Assembly (NCBI GenBank): GCA_947502815.1
Contig: CANNBH010000001.1
Span: forward strand, 1,364,001-1,428,000
Length of the DNA stretch: 64,000 nt
Reading direction: 5' to 3'
Source: an uncultured Erythrobacter sp.
Lineage (GTDB): Bacteria; Pseudomonadota; Alphaproteobacteria; Sphingomonadales; Sphingomonadaceae
Notes under the pieces: generated by a model
Database searches by the model: none
The model's input: only the letters and a program-made list of their open reading frames with translations
Told to the model about the DNA's origin: nothing
Shown: one piece after another, positions 58,868 through 64,000 of the stretch
Layout: each line of letters begins with the position of its first letter
How positions within the stretch are numbered: the stretch's first letter is position 1
Program-made: the position numbers and the translations under genes

Positions 58868-59385
58868 TGAGCATTTCCAAACGCTCAGCGATCATGTGGT
58901 GGGTGGGCGGTTTAATCGCCTTTGCGATCACAATCGGCTTTCACAACCCTTTGATCACTGACGGCGTACCGGGCGGGATTTCAGAACATCAAGCCGCCCC
59001 GGATGCAGCAACGGTGGATGCGATTCAGCAATCGTGGGATGCGGACGGCCTGCTGAATTCGGCGGCGCTGGCAATGATCACGGACCTCATTTTCATCGGG
59101 ATCTATGGGATCGGATGCGTGCTTGCTGGGATGTATTACCGGGGCAAAGGCGGCATTTTGTCGTTGCTTGGTTGGGCGGCTTTGGCATCCGGCGCGGTCT
59201 TTCTCGTCACAGATTACGGCGAAACCATTGCCCAAATCACGCAGTTGATGCGCTTTGCCGGCGACGATGGTTTGGCCTCATTTGCCTCAACCTTGCGTCC
59301 GATTAAGATGTTCACCTGGACGAGCGGATTTTTCACCGTGCTCGCCGCGCTGATCGTGGATCGCCTTTCGTCGAGAGCGGCTTGA
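58864..59385 (+). CDS. Hypothetical four-helix membrane protein
   Basis: The 173-residue protein has four predicted helices: about residues 10-28, 67-88, 95-115 and 147-167. The first extracytoplasmic loop is polar and carries ISEHQAAPDAATVDAI. No family is recognised; it is loosely DUF4386-like. Its ATG overlaps the hydrolase stop by 4 bases, so it is co-translated. Last gene of the cassette. Confidence 0.72.
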   Translation: MMSISKRSAIMWWVGGLIAFAITIGFHNPLITDGVPGGISEHQAAPDAATVDAIQQSWDADGLLNSAALAMITDLIFIGIYGIGCVLAGMYYRGKGGILSLLGWAALASGAVFLVTDYGETIAQITQLMRFAGDDGLASFASTLRPIKMFTWTSGFFTVLAALIVDRLSSRAA

Positions 59386-59446
59386 TTAGCGCGCGACGCG
59401 CGTTCAAAATCACATCATAAAAATTCACAACAGAGGACCGCGTCCC

Positions 59447-61324
59447 ATGAAATTTTCCAAATTTTCTTTGAAAGCTTCGGCGGCTGCGATCGCCGTATCG
59501 CTGGCCGCAACATCCGTTCCGGCTTTCGCCGACGCGCATATGGACGCTGATGCGACCGAAGAGGCCGCCGCGACTGAGTTCCCAATGACCCCGGAGGGCG
59601 CGTCAGATTTTATCGCTTCTGTTGAAGCGCAATTTGCCGATTTTTCGAAAACCTACGCGCATGTCTCCTGGCTTCAGGCGACCAACATCAACCACGATTC
59701 CAACACGCTCGCGTCGGAATACGGCGCGGAGCTGACTTTGATGAGCGTCGGTTTCGCGACCGAAGCGGCCAAATACGCGACTGTCGAAGGGCTCGACCCT
59801 GAGGTTGAGCGCAAGCTTGGCATGCTGCGTTACGGTATTGGCCTGCCGGCCCCGGCGCGCGATGGCGCGGCCGAAGAACTCTCGCAAATCGCCACCGATC
59901 TGGGCGCGCAATATGGGCAAGGGCGCGGCACTCTGAATGGTGAGGAAATCAACGGCTCCGATATCGAAGCGGAGATGGGCAATCTTGACCGGACGCCAGA
60001 GGAACTGGCCGAAATGTGGGCCAGCTGGCACGACAATGTCGGCGCGCCGATGCGTGAAGATTACACCCGCATGGTAACAATCGCCAACGAAGGCGCAGGC
60101 GAGCTTGGCTTTGACGATTTGGGCACGATGTGGCGGTCCGGCTATGACATGAGCCCAGAGGAATTCGCCGCCGATACAGAGCGCATGTGGCAGGAAGTCC
60201 GCCCGCTTTACGTCGCGCTGCACACCTATGTTCGCCGCAAACTCAACGAACATTACGGCGACGATGTGCAATCCGCGACCGGCCCCATTCGCGCTGATCT
60301 TTTGGGCAATATGTGGGCGCAAGAATGGGGCAACATCTACCCGCTCGTTGCTCCCGAAGGGGCAGGCGATATTGGCTATGACCTTACCGATTTGATCCAA
60401 GAGCGCGATCTGGACGCGGTTGAAATGACCCGCATCGGCGAACAGTTCTTCAGCTCGCTCGGCTTTGAGCCTTTGCCTGAAACATTCTGGGAGCGGTCGC
60501 AATTCGTCAAGCCCGCCGACCGCGAAGTGGTGTGCCACGCCAGCGCGTGGAACGTCGACAATGTGGACGATTTGCGCATCAAAATGTGCATCAAGCCCAA
60601 CGCTGATGACTTCATCACCATACACCATGAGCTTGGCCACAATTATTACCAGCGCGCCTATAATATGCAGGATTTCATGCATTTAACCGGCGCAAATGAT
60701 GGTTTTCACGAAGCGATTGGCGACACGATCGCCCTGTCGATTACGCCAGAATATCTGGTGCAAATCGGGATGCTCACCCCGGATCAAGTTCCCGATGCGG
60801 ATAAGGACATCGGCCTGCTTTTGCGTCAGGCGATGGATAAGGTTGCGTTCCTGCCGTTTGGATTGCTGATCGACCGCTACCGCTGGAGCCTGTTCGATGG
60901 ATCGGTAGCACCAGAAGATTACAACACCGCATGGACCGACATCCGCACCGAATATCAGGGCATCGTGCCCCCGGTTGAGCGTGCGGCGGATGGCTTTGAC
61001 CCCGGTGCGAAGTATCACGTACCCGGCAATGTCAGCTACACCCGCTATTTCCTTGCGCGCTTGCTGCAATTCCAATTCTACAAAGCCGCCTGCGATCAGG
61101 CCGGATGGGAAGGGCCGCTGCACCGCTGTTCCTTCTATGGCAGCGAAGAAGTGGGGCAGAACCTCAACGCGATGCTCGAACTGGGCGCGTCTGTGCCGTG
61201 GCCCGATGCGCTGGAGGCTTTCACCGGAGAACGCCAAATGAACGGCACCGCGATGGTCGAATATTTTGCTCCACTGATGGAGTGGCTTGAGGAGCAAAAC
61301 GAAGGCCAAGAAGCGGGCTGGTGA
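59447..61324 (+). CDS. Secreted M2 family metallopeptidase (ACE-like peptidyl-dipeptidase)
   Basis: The 625-residue protein has a signal peptide (AAAIAVSLAATSVPAFA). The all-helical M2 domain follows, with zinc site HHELGHNYYQ near residue 395 (HExxH) and the third ligand region GFHEAIGDTIALS. The family includes angiotensin-converting enzyme, which removes C-terminal dipeptides. The role is probably peptide scavenging in the periplasm, alongside the S9 peptidase upstream. Its stop overlaps the start of a beta-propeller lipoprotein gene (TGATG). Confidence 0.95.
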   Translation: MKFSKFSLKASAAAIAVSLAATSVPAFADAHMDADATEEAAATEFPMTPEGASDFIASVEAQFADFSKTYAHVSWLQATNINHDSNTLASEYGAELTLMSVGFATEAAKYATVEGLDPEVERKLGMLRYGIGLPAPARDGAAEELSQIATDLGAQYGQGRGTLNGEEINGSDIEAEMGNLDRTPEELAEMWASWHDNVGAPMREDYTRMVTIANEGAGELGFDDLGTMWRSGYDMSPEEFAADTERMWQEVRPLYVALHTYVRRKLNEHYGDDVQSATGPIRADLLGNMWAQEWGNIYPLVAPEGAGDIGYDLTDLIQERDLDAVEMTRIGEQFFSSLGFEPLPETFWERSQFVKPADREVVCHASAWNVDNVDDLRIKMCIKPNADDFITIHHELGHNYYQRAYNMQDFMHLTGANDGFHEAIGDTIALSITPEYLVQIGMLTPDQVPDADKDIGLLLRQAMDKVAFLPFGLLIDRYRWSLFDGSVAPEDYNTAWTDIRTEYQGIVPPVERAADGFDPGAKYHVPGNVSYTRYFLARLLQFQFYKAACDQAGWEGPLHRCSFYGSEEVGQNLNAMLELGASVPWPDALEAFTGERQMNGTAMVEYFAPLMEWLEEQNEGQEAGW

Positions 61325-62367
61325 TGATGCATTTTCTGGCGGCCGGAATCGTTGCACTTTCACTCGGGGCCTGCGCTCCGGGTGAGGGGGCAGAGGCGGA
61401 TGCTCTTGGGGTAAACCCGGAACGCCCGACGTTGTTTGTCGCGAACAAGCGCGGCAACACTTTGTCCAAGATCGACCTCCAAACAGGCGAGGAAGTTCTG
61501 CGCCGGGACAGCTGCACCAATCCGCATGAACTGGCGACGTCGCCTGATGGCATGCATGTGGCGCTGGCTTGCTATGGCGGGACAACGGTGGATGTTTTTC
61601 AGACCGATACGCTGGAAAGAGTGACCAGTTATGAACTGGGCCCGGATGCGCGGCCACACGGGATTGTTTGGCATCCCAACGGCAGCATCTATGTGACCGC
61701 AGAAGGGCAGCAAGCTGTCCTCCATATCCAGTCGCTGCGTTCTGGGCCTCGGAATAGTGCTGAGAACAGCTTCATTATACGGCATGACACCGGCAAAGCG
61801 GGCAGCCATATGATTGCGGTCGCGCCCGATGAAAGCGCGGCGTGGACCACTGATCTTGGATCACGCACCGTCACGCGTATTGATCTAGTAGGAGATGCAG
61901 CACCGCTATCCGTCACCGTCGGCGAAGAACCCGAAGGCATTGCGCTGGCGCCAGATGGCCAAACCCTGTGGGTCTCAGCGCGGGGATCGAACCAAGCCTT
62001 CGCGCTTGACCCGGTTACGATGGAAGTGCGCTCTACCATCGAGACGGGCCGCTTTCCCTTGCGCTTGGCGATCCGGCCTCAGGGCGACGTTGCAGTGACA
62101 TCGGACCTTGCAGATGGCGGTCTTAGCGTGATTGATCTCGCCAGCGCCGAAGTGATCCGTTCTATCGCGGTGTCTTCACCAGAAGAAGCTGAAGCGCGCC
62201 AACAGGTCACAATCCTGTGGTCGGGCGACGGCTCCAAGATCTACGTCGCAGAAACCGCCAGCAACACGATTGCCGAAGTCGACTATGCGACCGGCACCGT
62301 GTTGCGGCGGCTCCAAACCGGTGAGGGCGGGGACGGCCTCGCCATCCTGCCCTCACCGGTTATCTAA
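61324..62367 (+). CDS. YncE-like beta-propeller lipoprotein
   Basis: I start at the ATG at 61324, which shares a base with the M2 stop; the track GTG is one codon earlier. The 347-residue protein has a lipobox (ALSLGAC, Cys near 17). About six propeller blades follow, with repeated TLFVANKRGNTLSKIDLQTGEE, LATSPDG and PDGQTLWVSARGS units. YncE-type propellers bind ligands or partner proteins in the envelope. Coupling to the M2 gene suggests a joint role, which is inference. It converges with amn by an 8-base overlap. Confidence 0.85.
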   Translation: MMHFLAAGIVALSLGACAPGEGAEADALGVNPERPTLFVANKRGNTLSKIDLQTGEEVLRRDSCTNPHELATSPDGMHVALACYGGTTVDVFQTDTLERVTSYELGPDARPHGIVWHPNGSIYVTAEGQQAVLHIQSLRSGPRNSAENSFIIRHDTGKAGSHMIAVAPDESAAWTTDLGSRTVTRIDLVGDAAPLSVTVGEEPEGIALAPDGQTLWVSARGSNQAFALDPVTMEVRSTIETGRFPLRLAIRPQGDVAVTSDLADGGLSVIDLASAEVIRSIAVSSPEEAEARQQVTILWSGDGSKIYVAETASNTIAEVDYATGTVLRRLQTGEGGDGLAILPSPVI

Positions 62368-63808
62368 ACGGCGGTTCGTTAAAGGCGCGCAATTTGCGGC
62401 TGTGCAACCGGTCGCCTTCATCGCGCAGGCTGGCCACGGCTTGCAGGCCGATCTGAAGGTGGGCTGCGATAGCCTCTTCGTAGAATTTGTTGGCCTGTCC
62501 GGGCAGTTTGATTTCGCCATGAAGCGGCTTATCCGAGACGCAGAGCAATGTGCCGTAAGGGACGCGGAAACGGTATCCTTGCGCAGCGATCGTGGCGCTT
62601 TCCATCTCCACCGCAATCGCGCGGCTTTGGGAGAAACGCTTGGCGCTGGAGGAATAATGCAATTCCCAATTGCGATCATCTGTGGTGACAACGGTGCCTG
62701 TGCGCATGCGCTGTTTCAGGTTCGCGCCTTGGACGCCGGAAACCTGCTCAGCGGCAACGGCAAGGGCTTGCTGCACCTCTGCAATCGGGGGGATAGGAAT
62801 CTCTGGCGGCAGGACATTGTCGAGCACATGGTCATCGCGCAAATAGGCGTGCGCCAACACGAAATCGCCGATCTTTTGGCTGGAGCGGACGCCGCCGCAG
62901 TGGCCAATCATCATCCAAGCATGCGGGCGCAGAACCGCCAAGTGATCGCAAATCGTCTTTGCATTGGATGGACCAACGCCGATGTTCACCAAAGTGATGC
63001 CGCGATTGTCCGCGCGCTTTAGGTGATAGGCTGGCATCTGGTGCTTGCGCCACGCGGTGTCGTTGAGCTGTTCTTGAGCATCTTCCGCTGGGTCAGAGAT
63101 GTCCAAACCCCCGGCACCCGTTAAGCCGGTGTAGCCTGTGCCGCGATCATTGGGACCGATCTGTTTCGCACCCCAATTGACGAATTCGTCGACATAGCGG
63201 TGGTAGTTGGTGAACAGGATAAAGTCCTGAAAATCTTCAACCTTTGTGCCGGTGTAATGCGCAAGCCGCGCGAGTGAATAATCGGTGCGCAATCCATCGA
63301 AAAGCGACAGCGGCATATCCGCATCGTCATCAAATTCGATCCCGTCGGCCAGTTCATCGCCAATCAATGCCAGATCGGTTGAGGGGAAATGCTGCGCGAT
63401 CTCAGACGGAGCAATCCCTTGCATGGCCGCGCCCGCTTCGCCGTCGAGGACATAGGGGAACGGGATCTCTTGGCGAGAGCGTTCAACCGTCACATCCACT
63501 TCATATTCGCCCGCAATAATTTCAAGCTGTTCCGCCAGATACCGCGCGAACAAATCGGGCCGTGTGATCGTGGTTGTATAGGTCCCCATCATCTCCAATC
63601 GGCCAAACGCACGGCTGCGGTCTTTTGGTTCGCCCACTCCCGAATAATGCAGGGTCAATTGTGGATAGGCGTAGCTGCCGTCCTCGCGCTTTCGCTTAGG
63701 CGGGATGGCGCCCGATTGACCAAAGGCGATCACGTCGCTGCGTAAGGCGCTGACGGCGTCGCTGTAATGTTGCTGCAATTGTTCGAGGATGGTGGAAATT
63801 GGGGTCAT
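62360..63808 (-). CDS. amn: AMP nucleosidase
   Basis: The 482-residue protein has the N-terminal AMN domain (KREDGSYAYPQLTLHYSG and TGTYTTTITRPDLF-like MMGTYTTTITRPDLF). A C-terminal purine-nucleoside phosphorylase-type domain follows, with LVNIGVGPSNAKTICDHLAVLRPH and AVEMESATIAAQGYRFRVPYGTLLCVSD. It hydrolyses AMP to adenine and ribose-5-phosphate, tuning the adenylate pool. It is a single gene; its 3' end overlaps the YncE-like gene. Confidence 0.93.
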   Translation of the reverse strand: MTPISTILEQLQQHYSDAVSALRSDVIAFGQSGAIPPKRKREDGSYAYPQLTLHYSGVGEPKDRSRAFGRLEMMGTYTTTITRPDLFARYLAEQLEIIAGEYEVDVTVERSRQEIPFPYVLDGEAGAAMQGIAPSEIAQHFPSTDLALIGDELADGIEFDDDADMPLSLFDGLRTDYSLARLAHYTGTKVEDFQDFILFTNYHRYVDEFVNWGAKQIGPNDRGTGYTGLTGAGGLDISDPAEDAQEQLNDTAWRKHQMPAYHLKRADNRGITLVNIGVGPSNAKTICDHLAVLRPHAWMMIGHCGGVRSSQKIGDFVLAHAYLRDDHVLDNVLPPEIPIPPIAEVQQALAVAAEQVSGVQGANLKQRMRTGTVVTTDDRNWELHYSSSAKRFSQSRAIAVEMESATIAAQGYRFRVPYGTLLCVSDKPLHGEIKLPGQANKFYEEAIAAHLQIGLQAVASLRDEGDRLHSRKLRAFNEPPFR

Positions 63809-63910
63809 TCAGTTCGCCTTGCTTGTTAAATCATTGGGTTCAAAGGGCCGCGTGGGCCAATATTTGCGTTGGTTAGCGCATAAGATGGTGTCTCTCATGT
63901 GCTTTTACAA

Positions 63911-63948
63911 AAAGGGCGCAGAGATCGAATGATCCCCGCGCCCGTTTT
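63911..63948. terminator. Terminator between the last partial gene and amn
   Basis: GGGCGC (63914-63919) pairs with GCGCCC (63938-63943), with an inner GATC/GATC pair around GAAT. The minus-strand side has TTTTTGTAAAAG and the plus side has GTTTTTC. It most likely terminates the minus-strand gene ending at 63970. Confidence 0.7.
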
Positions 63949-63969
63949 TCTGACAGAAGAAAGCGACGT

Positions 63970-64000
63970 TTATGCGTCGTCTTCTGACTTTTCTTCAGCT
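63970..64000 (-). CDS. 3' end of an unidentified minus-strand gene
   Basis: Reading the minus strand from the window edge gives A-E-E-K-S-E-D-D-A then TAA (63972-63970). It is followed at once by the hairpin at 63914-63943. Only 9 codons are visible, so no product can be named. The acidic C-terminus and adjacent terminator are the only support. Confidence 0.4.
   Translation of the reverse strand, partial: AEEKSEDDA

Noticed and set aside
59603-61657. 359- and 324-aa minus-strand ORFs opposite the M2 peptidase
   Set aside because: They are opposite a peptidase with an intact HExxH site and carry no motifs of their own.
1-64000. CRISPR arrays, insertion sequences, prophage, integrases or toxin-antitoxin pairs
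   Set aside because: No regularly spaced repeats, transposase motifs or phage genes were found; all clear genes are chromosomal.

Overview
The window is 64 kb of dense, GC-rich bacterial chromosome with no plasmid, phage, IS or CRISPR signature. Gene content and order point to an alphaproteobacterium of the Sphingomonadales, most likely Erythrobacteraceae. The markers are SapC, a TIGR02300 (FYDLN acid) protein, CpdR, split F0 ATP synthase genes with a b/b' pair, the trpF-trpB-trpA-accD-folC cluster, and secreted S9 and M2 peptidases. The genus call is inference from gene content; I could not run a search.

Layout. 1-8 kb: a truncated Kef-type antiporter, icd, tRNA-Val(GAC), cpdR, an N-formylglutamate amidohydrolase-like gene, a candidate small RNA, sapC and an FAD-binding oxidoreductase. 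8-20 kb: a secreted hypothetical protein, a DEAD-box helicase, a DUF7282-like protein, a UvrD/PcrA helicase, rsmD-rluB, a Rieske oxygenase, an AmpG-like transporter and folC. 20-27 kb: accD, trpA, an AT-rich membrane-protein gene wedged between trpA and trpB, trpB, trpF, a lipoprotein, pyrF-lapA and purB. 27-37 kb: a DoxX-DoxX-NDH-2 fusion, radC, the ydbH-ynbE-ydbL envelope lipid-transport operon, and atpI-atpB-atpE-atpF'-atpF. 37-45 kb: a quinone oxidoreductase, gloB, rpsA, a lipoprotein, then aroA-orf-orf-cmk, a TIGR02300 protein and tRNA-Ala(GGC). 45-52 kb: ffh, then the usual rpsP-rimM-trmD-rplS operon, split by about 3.1 kb of accessory genes between rimM and trmD. 52-64 kb: an S9 peptidase, alpha/beta hydrolases, asd, lipoproteins, an overlapping four-gene cassette (HCCA isomerase, GFA protein, hydrolase, membrane protein), an M2 metallopeptidase with a beta-propeller lipoprotein, and AMP nucleosidase.

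The most unusual structure is the junction just upstream of trmD. A module made of the nitrilase 3' end, a small three-helix membrane-protein gene and the trmD 5' end occurs twice in tandem. The extra trmD head differs from the true one at 8 of 75 bases, 7 of them synonymous, so it diverged while still coding and was probably imported from a relative. It is fused in frame to a second copy of the nitrilase tail, giving a 43-codon chimeric ORF. Every junction in the chain overlaps stop-to-start, so the duplication kept translational coupling into trmD. With the roughly 45% GC membrane gene fitted between trpB and trpA, and two small membrane genes between aroA and cmk, it suggests that this lineage places small, fast-evolving membrane genes at tight stop/start junctions inside housekeeping operons.

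A second candidate novelty is a roughly 110-nt small RNA between the amidohydrolase gene and sapC. It has a plausible sigma-70 promoter, a UUCG hairpin, an unpaired UCCUCCC (anti-Shine-Dalgarno-like) stretch and a strong intrinsic terminator.
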